A stretch of 8,772 nt of DNA from an uncultured Flavobacteriaceae bacterium (GCA_947311745.1 CAMZLT010000100.1:1-8772), one strand, 5' to 3'; shown: positions 1 through 6,511, counted from the stretch's first letter. The notes: generated from the sequence alone by a model not told the origin. Program-made: numbers and translations.

Positions 1-66
1 CTATCATTCAGTCAAGACCCATCCAACTTACATTTGTGGGTTAGTGCTAATATTGGTTTTTCATAA
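1..66 (+). CDS. 3' end of an unidentified protein, possibly an outer-membrane beta-barrel
   Basis: Frame 1 is open from the window edge to a TAA at 64-66 and reads 21 residues, ending WVSANIGFS. A C-terminus of alternating polar and hydrophobic/aromatic residues that closes with an aromatic next to the last position resembles the final strand of outer-membrane beta-barrels in Bacteroidota. That is only a resemblance, since 21 residues cannot identify a family. It is not part of polynucleotide phosphorylase and so does not belong to the gene that follows. The rest of the gene lies outside the window. Confidence 0.35.
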   Translation, partial: LSFSQDPSNLHLWVSANIGFS

Positions 67-235
67 CATTTATCTTATTTATATAAGAATCTGCTTGCTT
101 AAATTTTTAGAAGTGGTGGGCTACGATCAGCAGGCAAATGGAAAGAGACTATATCTATCTTTTAGATGTTACACATTAAATAGTGGCAAAACATTGAAAA
201 TTATCTTTTATTTTATTTAGTGCTATAAATTCTAA
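67..235. other. Unassigned spacer between the partial first gene and the pnp remnant
   Basis: This stretch has no frame that I recognise on either strand and no match to the pnp sequence expected before base 314. The part around 111-160 is visibly richer in G and C than its surroundings, which may mark a different origin. On the minus strand it can be read for 16 codons as a proline-containing peptide ending at a stop near 105, but that is too short to support a gene. No clear terminator for the upstream frame and no TAnnTTTG promoter element for the downstream frame were found. Confidence 0.4.
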
Positions 236-985
236 ATGGTACAATTAAAAAAAATTAAATTAAATGCAACTTCCTTTAGAATTTTGCTTAACTTTTTTCC
301 TAAATATCTGCGAGATATTAAAGTAAAAGGATTATCGTATGAAATTCTTGAAAAAGCCTTAGATCAAGCTAAGGCAGGAAGATTACATATTTTAGAAAAA
401 TTAACCGATACTATTGAAAAACCAAGAGATACGGTTAAAGATCATGCTCCGAAAATGGTAACTGTTATCGTTAAAAACGAATTTATCGGAGCAATTATTG
501 GCCCAGGAGGAAAAGTAATTCAAGAAATGCAAAAAGAAACAGGAACAACTATTGCAATTACAGAAGATGAAAATGAAAATGGTGTAGTAGAAATTCAAGG
601 TACAGATCAAGCAAAGATTGACGAAGTAATTGCTAGAATTAAATCGATTACTTTTAAGCCAGAAGTAGGCGAGACCTATAAAGTGAAAGTGGTTAAAATT
701 TTGGATTTCGGACCAGTAGTTGAATATCTTAATGCTCCAGGAAATGAAGTTTTAGTGCACATCTCTGAATTAGCATGGGAACGCACAGATAAAGTAACCG
801 ATGTAGTTAATTTAGGTGATGAGTTTGAAATTAAATATTTCGGAAAAGACCCTAGAACAAAAAAAGATAAAGTATCTAGAAAAGCCTTATTAGAAAAACC
901 AGAAGGTTATGTAGCTAGACCACCAAGAGATAATAATAGATCTCGTGATAATAGAAATAGAGACAATAGAAAACCTAGAAGGTAG
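236..985 (+). CDS. pnp: 5'-truncated polynucleotide phosphorylase: KH-S1 C-terminal remnant
   Basis: The 249-residue frame matches the C-terminal third of PNPase from Asp27 (base 314) onward. It begins in the stretch DIKVKGLSYEIL that closes the second RNase PH-like core, then has a helical segment with HILEKL (51-56), a KH domain (about 72-136) with the GxxG loop GPGG at 89-92, an S1 domain (about 144-218, with VLVHISELA), and an Arg/Asn/Asp-rich tail (224-249). Residues 1-26 are not PNPase-like. Complete family members have roughly 700-750 residues. Both RNase PH cores, including the metal-binding aspartates of the second one, are missing, so phosphorolysis is not possible from this product alone. 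An in-frame TAA at 233-235 sits directly before the ATG, so the frame cannot extend upstream. The intact frame could still give a free RNA-binding protein, or it may be a pseudogene or an assembly join. Gene order with rpoD and rpe suggests this is the original pnp locus. Confidence 0.8.
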   Translation: MVQLKKIKLNATSFRILLNFFPKYLRDIKVKGLSYEILEKALDQAKAGRLHILEKLTDTIEKPRDTVKDHAPKMVTVIVKNEFIGAIIGPGGKVIQEMQKETGTTIAITEDENENGVVEIQGTDQAKIDEVIARIKSITFKPEVGETYKVKVVKILDFGPVVEYLNAPGNEVLVHISELAWERTDKVTDVVNLGDEFEIKYFGKDPRTKKDKVSRKALLEKPEGYVARPPRDNNRSRDNRNRDNRKPRR

Positions 986-1007
986 TTTTATATGTAATCT
1001 ATGATTT

Positions 1008-1043
1008 AAAAAAGGCTTCTAATTATTTTAGGAGTCTTTTTTT
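1008..1043 (+). terminator. Rho-independent terminator after the pnp remnant
   Basis: A 15-bp stem pairs 1008-1022 with 1028-1042 around the loop TTATT, with two G-U pairs (1015/1035 and 1018/1032). The stem base is A-rich on the left and runs into seven T on the right, the classic layout. It starts 22 bases after the pnp stop codon. Its survival supports the view that the 3' end of pnp is native and undisturbed here. Confidence 0.8.
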
Positions 1044-1044
1044 G

Positions 1045-1071
1045 TTAATACATTTTATTATAATGTATTAA
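1045..1071. repeat. Perfect 10-bp inverted repeat just after the terminator
   Basis: TTAATACATT (1045-1054) and AATGTATTAA (1062-1071) are exact reverse complements separated by seven bases (TTATTAT). It begins two bases after the T-run of the pnp terminator and has no T-run of its own. It could be a protein-binding palindrome, a backup RNA hairpin, or chance in AT-rich DNA, though ten perfect pairs make chance less likely. Confidence 0.5.
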
Positions 1072-1101
1072 ATGGTTCTATATAAAGAATATGTTTAATT
1101 A

Positions 1102-1109
1102 TATATTTG
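1102..1109 (+). promoter_or_regulatory. Perfect -7 element (TATATTTG) upstream of the G-loop hairpin
   Basis: TATATTTG fits the Bacteroidota -7 consensus TAnnTTTG exactly. Transcription would begin around 1114-1117, placing the hairpin at 1119-1155 at the very 5' end of the RNA. I found no TTG at a good -33 distance, so the call rests on the -7 element alone. Confidence 0.35.
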
Positions 1110-1113
1110 TAAA

Positions 1114-1195
1114 ATTAAAAAAACTCTAATTTTAAGGGGGAAAATTAGAGTTTTTAACATCTTTAAAAACAACTTCTTAAAGACTTTTTCTTTTT
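1114..1195 (+). ncRNA. Candidate small RNA or 5' leader with a G-loop hairpin
   Basis: A perfect 15-bp stem (AAAAACTCTAATTTT at 1119-1133 with its exact complement at 1141-1155) encloses the seven-base loop AAGGGGG (1134-1140), a striking G run in this AT-rich DNA. A weaker 7-bp hairpin follows (TCTTTAA 1160-1166 with TTAAAGA 1177-1183) and leads into a T-rich tail (CTTTTTCTTTTTC, 1184-1196). With the -7 element at 1102-1109 this gives promoter, structured 5' end and a possible weak terminator, a layout that fits a small RNA of about 80 bases. Alternatives are a structured leader of the regulator gene at 1299, or a second, bidirectional terminator, since the stem has A on its left and T on its right. 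No reading frame is supported inside it. I do not assign it to a known RNA family. Confidence 0.35.
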
Positions 1196-1242
1196 CATTT
1201 CAATAATGATGCTACAAATGTATGTAATATAGTGAATATTTA

Positions 1243-1291
1243 TTTTGTAAAAATCACAAAATTTTATTTTATTTTTGTATTTTTCACAAAA
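1243..1291 (+). promoter_or_regulatory. Promoter with two identical-arm palindromes (candidate operators) before the HTH gene
   Basis: The palindrome TTTTGT-N7-ACAAAA occurs twice, at 1243-1261 and at 1273-1291, with start points 30 bp apart, which is about three helical turns and puts both on one DNA face. Both spacers end in TC. The second copy overlaps a perfect -7 element TATTTTTG (1270-1277), and the first contains a TTG (1245-1247) that could serve as the -33 element, with a gap of 22 bases at the long end of the usual range. The start codon of the helix-turn-helix gene is eight bases after the second palindrome. This fits autoregulation by a dimeric repressor; the binding itself is inferred. 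Confidence 0.5.
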
Positions 1292-1298
1292 AAATATA

Positions 1299-2294
1299 AT
1301 GAGTAACAAAAAACAATTTGATAATAAGCTAATTAAGGCTATTAAAGCGAATAGTAATAAAAATTATTCTTTTATCGAAGAGGTTGCTAATGCCTTAGAT
1401 ATAGGTTATGATGCTGCATACAGGAGAATTAATGGTAAAGCTACTATAAGTTTATATGAAACGGTTAAGTTAGCAGAATATTTTAAAATATCTTTAGGTG
1501 ATTTATTTGATATTAATAAAAAAGAAAGTTTTGTAGTTTCAAAAACAACAGAAATTTTAAATGGACAACATTTAGAACAATATTTTTTAAATTTATCTAA
1601 AACTTTAGAGTATTTAAGTAGTAAAAATGGTTCAATGCTATATAGTGCAAAAGATTTGCCAATATTTTATTTTTTACGAGATAATTTACTTTCTAGATTT
1701 AAAATATTTGTTTGGTTATATGTTTTAGATGTAAATTTTAAATTTAAAAAAATACGGTTTGATCAATTTAAAATACCTGCATCTTTATTAAAAACAGCTA
1801 TGAATACGGGTTCATTGTTTGAAAACATTAAAATTACAGAAGTTTGGAATCAAGGTATAATCGATAGTACAATTAACCAAATAATCTATTTTTTTGAAAT
1901 GAAACTTTTGAATTACAATGATGCAATTTTAATTTGTAAGGATTTAAAAAAAGTAATCGAATCTATAGAGGAAAATTCATGTAGAGGTTTTAGAAATGAT
2001 GTTGAATATAAATTATATTATAATGAATTATTAATATTGAATAATAATGTTTTAGTTAAGTATAAACATAAAATGAATTTGTATTCCCCGTATTCCCTTT
2101 TGCGTTATTATTTGGTTGAAGATCAAGAAACTTGTAGTAAATTTGAGAAGTTTATGTATGATCAATTAACTTTTTCTAAATTATTATCACAGGCAGGAGT
2201 TAAGGATAACTCTATTTTTTTTAATCATTTGTATAAAAAAATCGATAAATTAAAACGAAGGATAGAATTAATTAGAGAATTTCCTATAAATTAA
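1299..2294 (+). CDS. Helix-turn-helix transcriptional regulator, BetR/XRE-like N-terminus
   Basis: This 331-residue protein begins with a helix-turn-helix of the lambda-repressor/BetR kind (about residues 24-71). Its recognition helix lies near YDAAYRRINGK (37-47), followed by ISLYETVKLAEYFKISLGDLF, typical of XRE-type domains. The remaining 260 residues are probably mostly helical, without signal peptide or clear membrane segment, and contain YSAKDLPIFYFL plus FKIFVWLY, a pattern I recall from Bacteroidota regulators of this size; its ligand or partner is unknown. I chose ATG 1299 because the only longer start is a TTG at 1275 lying inside the -7 element and the second palindrome. It is a separate unit with its own likely promoter and twin palindromes, so it probably controls itself. 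It lies between pnp and rpoD, which I remember as neighbours in Flavobacteria, and its DNA is even more AT-rich than the housekeeping genes, both hints of an acquired gene. Confidence 0.75.
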   Translation: MSNKKQFDNKLIKAIKANSNKNYSFIEEVANALDIGYDAAYRRINGKATISLYETVKLAEYFKISLGDLFDINKKESFVVSKTTEILNGQHLEQYFLNLSKTLEYLSSKNGSMLYSAKDLPIFYFLRDNLLSRFKIFVWLYVLDVNFKFKKIRFDQFKIPASLLKTAMNTGSLFENIKITEVWNQGIIDSTINQIIYFFEMKLLNYNDAILICKDLKKVIESIEENSCRGFRNDVEYKLYYNELLILNNNVLVKYKHKMNLYSPYSLLRYYLVEDQETCSKFEKFMYDQLTFSKLLSQAGVKDNSIFFNHLYKKIDKLKRRIELIREFPIN

Positions 2295-2367
2295 TTTATG
2301 TTTTTGTAACCTTTTTTTGTTTTTCGTCGTATAATAAGTGCACACATTAAAAATCATTTATTAAATT

Positions 2368-3231
2368 ATGAGACAGCTAAAAATTACCAAACAAGTTACG
2401 AACCGTGAAACGGCGTCCTTAGATAAGTATTTACAAGAAATCGGTAAAGTAGATTTAATTACTGCCGATGATGAGGTAGAATTAGCACAACGAATAAAAG
2501 CAGGTGATGAACGTGCTTTAGATCGTTTGGTAAAAGCAAATTTACGTTTTGTAGTTTCGGTTGCAAAACAATATCAAAATCAAGGCCTTACACTACCTGA
2601 CTTAATCAATGAAGGTAACTTAGGATTGATAAAAGCAGCTAGACGTTTTGATGAAACTCGTGGTTTTAAATTTATATCGTATGCTGTTTGGTGGATTAGA
2701 CAATCTATTTTACAAGCATTAGCCGAACAATCTAGAATTGTACGTTTGCCATTAAATAAAATTGGTTCGATTAATAAAATTAATAAAATGTTTGCTCGTT
2801 TAGAGCAAGAAAATGAAAGACCACCATCTCCTGAAGAAATTGCAAAGGAATTAGATATGACTATATCTGATGTAAAAGAATCTATGAAAAATTCTGGTCG
2901 TCATGTCTCTATGGATGCTCCTTTAATTGAAGGAGAAGATTCTAATCTTTATGATGTATTGCGTTCTGGTGAATCGCCAATTCCAGATAAAAACTTAATG
3001 CACGAATCTTTAAAAACGGAAATATTAAGAGCATTAGACACCTTAACTCCTAGAGAAGCAGATGTTGTTTTATTGTATTTTGGTTTAGGAGATCAGCATC
3101 CTATGACTTTAGAAGAAATTGGTGAAACTTTTGATCTAACAAGAGAGCGTGTTAGACAAATTAAAGAAAAGGCTATCAGAAGATTAAAGCACACCTCTAG
3201 AAGTAAAATATTAAGAACCTATTTAGGATAA
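2368..3231 (+). CDS. rpoD: Primary sigma factor RpoD/SigA (sigma-70 family)
   Basis: This is the 287-residue housekeeping sigma factor that directs RNA polymerase to TTG/TAnnTTTG promoters. Sigma region 1.2 is at about 14-47. Region 2 (50-122) contains DLINEGNLGLIKA (78-90) and the -10 recognition and melting helix YAVWWIRQSI (105-114). Region 3 spans about 131-205. Region 4 (220-279) carries the HTH LEEIGETFDLTRERVRQIKEK that binds the upstream promoter element and ends with the conserved RRLKH. Region 1.1 is absent and the linker is short, which is normal for Bacteroidota and explains the small size compared with about 600 residues in Proteobacteria. ATG 2368 gives the family's usual start MRQLKITK. 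The gene is 73 bases after the HTH gene. I see no exact TAnnTTTG in that gap, only a loose TTG (2304-2306) and TATAAT (2330-2335), so its promoter is uncertain and some transcription may come from upstream. It ends at a strong terminator. Confidence 0.97.
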   Translation: MRQLKITKQVTNRETASLDKYLQEIGKVDLITADDEVELAQRIKAGDERALDRLVKANLRFVVSVAKQYQNQGLTLPDLINEGNLGLIKAARRFDETRGFKFISYAVWWIRQSILQALAEQSRIVRLPLNKIGSINKINKMFARLEQENERPPSPEEIAKELDMTISDVKESMKNSGRHVSMDAPLIEGEDSNLYDVLRSGESPIPDKNLMHESLKTEILRALDTLTPREADVVLLYFGLGDQHPMTLEEIGETFDLTRERVRQIKEKAIRRLKHTSRSKILRTYLG

Positions 3232-3248
3232 TATTAAATAAAAATATT

Positions 3249-3278
3249 AAAGACTGTTTTAAAAGACAGTCTTTTTTT
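3249..3278 (+). terminator. Rho-independent terminator after rpoD
   Basis: AAAGACTGT (3249-3257) pairs exactly with ACAGTCTTT (3266-3274) across an eight-base loop (TTTAAAAG), and the right arm runs into seven T (3272-3278). It begins 17 bases after the rpoD stop codon and separates rpoD from rpe. Confidence 0.85.
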
Positions 3279-3286
3279 ATTTTATG

Positions 3287-3294
3287 TATTTTTG
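3287..3294 (+). promoter_or_regulatory. Candidate -7 element (TATTTTTG) of the rpe promoter
   Basis: TATTTTTG matches TAnnTTTG exactly, lies just after the rpoD terminator and ends 14 bases before the rpe ATG, predicting a very short untranslated leader. No TTG stands at a good -33 position because that space is filled by the terminator stem. Confidence 0.45.
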
Positions 3295-3308
3295 TAAAAA
3301 ACTTTATT

Positions 3309-3965
3309 ATGGCACATTTAATTGCTCCTTCTATTTTAGCAGCAGATTTTGCTAATTTGCAAAATGATATTGAAATGATTAATAATAGTGAAGCAGATTG
3401 GTTTCACGTAGATGTAATGGATGGTGTTTTTGTACCAAATATTTCTTTCGGAATGCCAGTAATAAAAGCTATAAAAAAACATGCAACAAAACCATTAGAT
3501 GTACATTTAATGATTGTAAATCCAGATAAATTCATCACTAATTTTAAAAAAGTTGGTGCAGATATTTTAACGGTACATTATGAGGCTTGTCCACACTTAC
3601 ACCGAACTATTCAAGCAATTAAAAACGAAGGAATGCAAGCAGGTGTTTCGTTAAACCCACACACTCCAATTGCAGTTTTAGAAGATATAGTTCAAGATTT
3701 AGATGTTGTTTTATTAATGAGCGTTAATCCAGGTTTTGGCGGACAAAAATTCATAGAAAACACCTATAAAAAAGTAATTCAATTACGAGATTTAATCGAT
3801 AAATCAGGCTCAAAAGCTAAAATTGAAATCGACGGTGGTGTTAATGAAAAAACAGGAGCAAAACTTCTTGTTGCTGGAGTCGATATTTTGGTGGCAGGTT
3901 CGTATGTTTTTAAAAGTGAAAACCCTTTAAAAACAATAAAATTATTAAAATCTTTGGCTTTTTAA
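3309..3965 (+). CDS. rpe: Ribulose-phosphate 3-epimerase
   Basis: The enzyme interconverts ribulose 5-phosphate and xylulose 5-phosphate in the non-oxidative pentose phosphate pathway in the cytoplasm. The 218-residue product is full length for the family and forms a TIM barrel. Visible signatures are APSILAADF (6-14), HVDVMDG (33-39) with metal-binding His33 and catalytic Asp35, DVHLM (64-68) with metal-binding His66, the phosphate-loop motif VNPGFGGQ (139-146), and EIDGG (173-177) with catalytic Asp175, followed by AGSYVF (196-201). All key residues are present. ATG 3309 gives the usual N-terminus MAHLIAPSIL. The gene follows rpoD on the same strand but is separated by a terminator and has its own -7 element, so it is probably transcribed alone. 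A good terminator after it is not obvious. Confidence 0.97.
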   Translation: MAHLIAPSILAADFANLQNDIEMINNSEADWFHVDVMDGVFVPNISFGMPVIKAIKKHATKPLDVHLMIVNPDKFITNFKKVGADILTVHYEACPHLHRTIQAIKNEGMQAGVSLNPHTPIAVLEDIVQDLDVVLLMSVNPGFGGQKFIENTYKKVIQLRDLIDKSGSKAKIEIDGGVNEKTGAKLLVAGVDILVAGSYVFKSENPLKTIKLLKSLAF

Positions 3966-4247
3966 AAGATAAAAAAGAAACTATTATACCAGTTTAATTT
4001 TAAAAGATGTATGCTAATTTTACATGTTTTTTTAGAGAAGTAAAACAGAAAAACAACATATTTTGATGTTGTATTAGTATTTTTTTGAAAAGTAAATTAG
4101 TTGCGTTAATAACGAAATTTGAAATTTTTTCAGATGAAAGTAAGCGGATGTTGAATTTATCCAAAAAAATTAAAATAATATTTAGGTATTTCGTTTGTAT
4201 AATTATTACATTTGAGGTAGATTTATAATTTTGTATAAATTGCATTA
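3966..4247. other. 282-base gap between rpe and the patatin gene, no supported gene
   Basis: The gap holds one small inverted repeat, ACAACAT (4053-4059) with ATGTTGT (4066-4072) across six bases, followed after seven bases by a run of seven T (4080-4086); this is at best a weak terminator for rpe. A plus-strand frame stays open from 4067 to about 4220 and an 81-codon minus-strand frame spans 4000-4245, but neither resembles a known protein and both are low-complexity in this AT-rich DNA, so I do not call them genes. The last part carries the -7 element of the patatin operon. Confidence 0.5.
4226..4233 (+). promoter_or_regulatory. Candidate -7 element (TAATTTTG) of the patatin operon
   Basis: TAATTTTG fits TAnnTTTG exactly and ends 14 bases before the ATG at 4248, the same spacing as at rpe. 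TTTG motifs at 4211-4214 and 4194-4197 are present but at distances of about 11 and 28 bases, outside the usual -33 spacing, so only the -7 part is supported. Confidence 0.45.
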
Positions 4248-6482
4248 ATGATAAAACGAATAATCTTACTGTCTTTTGTGTTTTTTAATCTATTAGGACA
4301 AGCACAAATAATTAAAAACGATTCTGTTAAACAATATCGTAAAGATTTACGTGTTGGATTAGTATTGTCTGGTGGAGGAGCAAAAGGATTTGCTCATATC
4401 GGTGTTTTAAAAGTTTTAGAACGTTTAGGTGTTCGTGTAGATTACGTTGGAGGAACTAGTGCAGGAGCTATGATTGGTGCATTATACGCATCAGGTTATA
4501 ATGCAAACCAAATCGATTCCATTATTCAATCCTATGATTTTGAAGAATTGGTAAAAGATAATATTTCTAGAGAAAAATATAGTTTTTATCAAAAAGAAAT
4601 TTCCGAAAAATATGCCATTTCTCTTCCTATAAAAAACTGGAAAATAGGTTTCCCAAGAGCCTTATCTAAAGGACAAAATATTCTTAACGAATTAACTAAA
4701 TTAACCAAACATGTACATAATATATCCGATTTTAAAAAATTACCCATTCCGTTTTATTGCGTTGCAACAAATATAGAAAACGGAAATAAAGAAGTACTTG
4801 AAAGAGGATTTTTACCTTTAGCAATAAAAGCTAGTGGTGCTTTTCCTACCTTATTAGAACCTGTAGAAATTGACGGGAAATTACTAGTCGATGGTGGAAT
4901 TGTAGATAACTTCCCTATTGATATTATGCAAAAAAAAGATATTGATATCATTATTGGTGTAGATGTACAAGACGCTTTAGAAATTAAAGAAAATTTAGAT
5001 TCAGCTCCTAAAATAATTATGCAAATAATTAGTTTTCAAATGTATGAAGAGGATGCGGAAAACAAAAATAAAACCGATATATACATGCATCCTAATATTA
5101 CAGGATATTCTGTACTTTCTTTTGATAAATCTAAAGAATTAATTGCCGAAGGAGAACGAATTGCCATGTTTGAAAAAGAATATTTAGAAGCAATAGCTTT
5201 ACAACAAATCAAAAAATCTGTTCAGCAAACCAAAAAAATTAATTTGCAAAAAAATAAACAAATAAAAATACAAAAAATTAAAATTAGTGGACATAAAAAC
5301 TATACGCACAAATATATTTTATCTAAACTTAATTTATCGGAAAACGATTCGTTAAGTTATGAAAAATTTAATCAATGTATAACTGGTTTATCTGCAACCA
5401 ATAATTTTGAAAGTATCGATTATAAATTTATAAAATTAAAAAATGGTAAAACAAATATTGAATTTAATTTAAAGGAAAATCCGATATTTAATAGTTTGCA
5501 ATTAAGCACACATTTTGATGATTTATATAAAACAGGAGTACTGATTAACTTTACTTCAAAACACGCACTTACTAATAATGATATTTTTTCAGTTGATTTT
5601 GTAGTTGGTGATAATTTACGATATAATATAGATTATTTAGTAGATAATGGCTACCATTGGCAATTTGGACTTAACACAAAATATACTACTTTTAAAAAAA
5701 ATTATACCATAGATAAAGGTAGTACGACCAGTATTTTTAATTTAAAACAAGATATTAAGTATAATGATTTTACGACACAAATTTATTTACTTTCTAAATT
5801 TGGCGAAAAACTAGGATTAAAATTAGGTGTTGCTCATAAATATTTAAAAATATATTCGAAAAATACTTACGATCAAAAAATATTTTTTGATAATAGACAT
5901 TACTTTAATTTATTCGGAAACCTTACTTTAGATACTTATGATGCTAAATACTTCACCAAAAAAGGTTGGTATTTTAATAGTAACTACCAAATTTATTTTG
6001 ACTCTTCTAATTTTGAGAAAAAATCCTTAGAAACATTTTCTATTATCAGAGGAAAAGTTGGTTATGTAAAAACATTTTACGATAAATTGAGTTTAAAAGC
6101 AGAAGTAAGTTTAGGTTCTGTTTTCGGAAGTAGTTCTACTTCTTTTAAATACTCTTTAGGAGGGAATAATAAAAATTTCATCAATAATTACGAACCTTTT
6201 TACGGCTATGATTTTGCAAGTTTACAAAACAATGCGTATATAAAATCTCAAATTACATTACAGTATAATATATATCAAAAACACTATCTAAATTTTACGG
6301 AAAACACCGCTGGTTTAAACGAAAAAATATTTTCTAACGGAACTGCTTTTGACGACTTAAAAACAGGTTATGCTGTTGGTTATGGCTACAACTCGTTTAT
6401 TGGTCCTTTAGAGTTAAAATATGCTTGGTCTCCTGACACCAATCAGAATTTTTGGCATATTAATCTTGGTTTTTGGTTTTAA
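4248..6482 (+). CDS. Patatin-like phospholipase with POTRA and outer-membrane barrel (type Vd, PlpD-like)
   Basis: The 744-residue protein has an N-terminal signal peptide (about 1-20, hydrophobic core then GQAQ). The patatin lipase domain (about 34-320) shows the oxyanion loop GGGAKG (42-47), the nucleophile elbow GTSAG with Ser71, and DGG with Asp215, so the Ser-Asp dyad is complete. A POTRA-like domain follows at about 338-410, and the rest to residue 744 is a beta-barrel rich in alternating aromatic strands that ends HINLGFWF, with a C-terminal Phe typical of outer-membrane proteins. This order matches type Vd autotransporters, in which the barrel anchors a lipase of phospholipase A activity in the outer membrane. 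Whether the lipase faces outside, is released, or stays periplasmic in Bacteroidota is not shown by sequence. ATG 4248 is chosen because it gives a proper signal peptide. It is the first gene of an apparent three-gene operon with the glycosyltransferase and GHMP kinase. The lipid substrate is unknown. Confidence 0.9.
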   Translation: MIKRIILLSFVFFNLLGQAQIIKNDSVKQYRKDLRVGLVLSGGGAKGFAHIGVLKVLERLGVRVDYVGGTSAGAMIGALYASGYNANQIDSIIQSYDFEELVKDNISREKYSFYQKEISEKYAISLPIKNWKIGFPRALSKGQNILNELTKLTKHVHNISDFKKLPIPFYCVATNIENGNKEVLERGFLPLAIKASGAFPTLLEPVEIDGKLLVDGGIVDNFPIDIMQKKDIDIIIGVDVQDALEIKENLDSAPKIIMQIISFQMYEEDAENKNKTDIYMHPNITGYSVLSFDKSKELIAEGERIAMFEKEYLEAIALQQIKKSVQQTKKINLQKNKQIKIQKIKISGHKNYTHKYILSKLNLSENDSLSYEKFNQCITGLSATNNFESIDYKFIKLKNGKTNIEFNLKENPIFNSLQLSTHFDDLYKTGVLINFTSKHALTNNDIFSVDFVVGDNLRYNIDYLVDNGYHWQFGLNTKYTTFKKNYTIDKGSTTSIFNLKQDIKYNDFTTQIYLLSKFGEKLGLKLGVAHKYLKIYSKNTYDQKIFFDNRHYFNLFGNLTLDTYDAKYFTKKGWYFNSNYQIYFDSSNFEKKSLETFSIIRGKVGYVKTFYDKLSLKAEVSLGSVFGSSSTSFKYSLGGNNKNFINNYEPFYGYDFASLQNNAYIKSQITLQYNIYQKHYLNFTENTAGLNEKIFSNGTAFDDLKTGYAVGYGYNSFIGPLELKYAWSPDTNQNFWHINLGFWF

Positions 6483-6511
6483 ATTTCTATTTTGCATTAA
6501 ATTATAAATTT

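Noticed and set aside
105..160. Possible RNA gene or integrase attachment site in the G+C-richer part of the left spacer
   Set aside because: No cloverleaf, no convincing stem and no tRNA 3' end could be made; the apparent inverted similarity between 90-100 and 128-140 is too imperfect.
401..610. 69-codon minus-strand frame opposite the KH region
   Set aside because: It is the shadow of the PNPase KH coding sequence, rich in Phe, Cys and Asn, with no family signature.
1275..1298. TTG 1275 as start of the HTH regulator
   Set aside because: It lies inside the -7 element and second palindrome, so it would precede the likely transcript start; ATG 1299 is better.
4067..4220. Plus-strand open stretch of about 50 codons in the same gap
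   Set aside because: It follows a stop directly, has only a TTG as a possible start, shows no similarity that I recognise, and open runs of this length are expected in AT-rich DNA.
4000..4245. 81-codon minus-strand frame in the rpe-patatin gap
   Set aside because: Low-complexity Ile/Leu/Asn/Lys composition, no recognisable domain, no promoter element seen for it, and it covers the patatin operon promoter region.
4754..4951. 65-codon minus-strand frame inside the patatin domain
   Set aside because: Shadow of the conserved patatin sequence around the DGG motif.
6473..6511. TTG 6473 as start of the glycosyltransferase
   Set aside because: It overlaps the patatin stop and adds 13 residues without family character; TTG 6512 puts the conserved first strand at the usual place.
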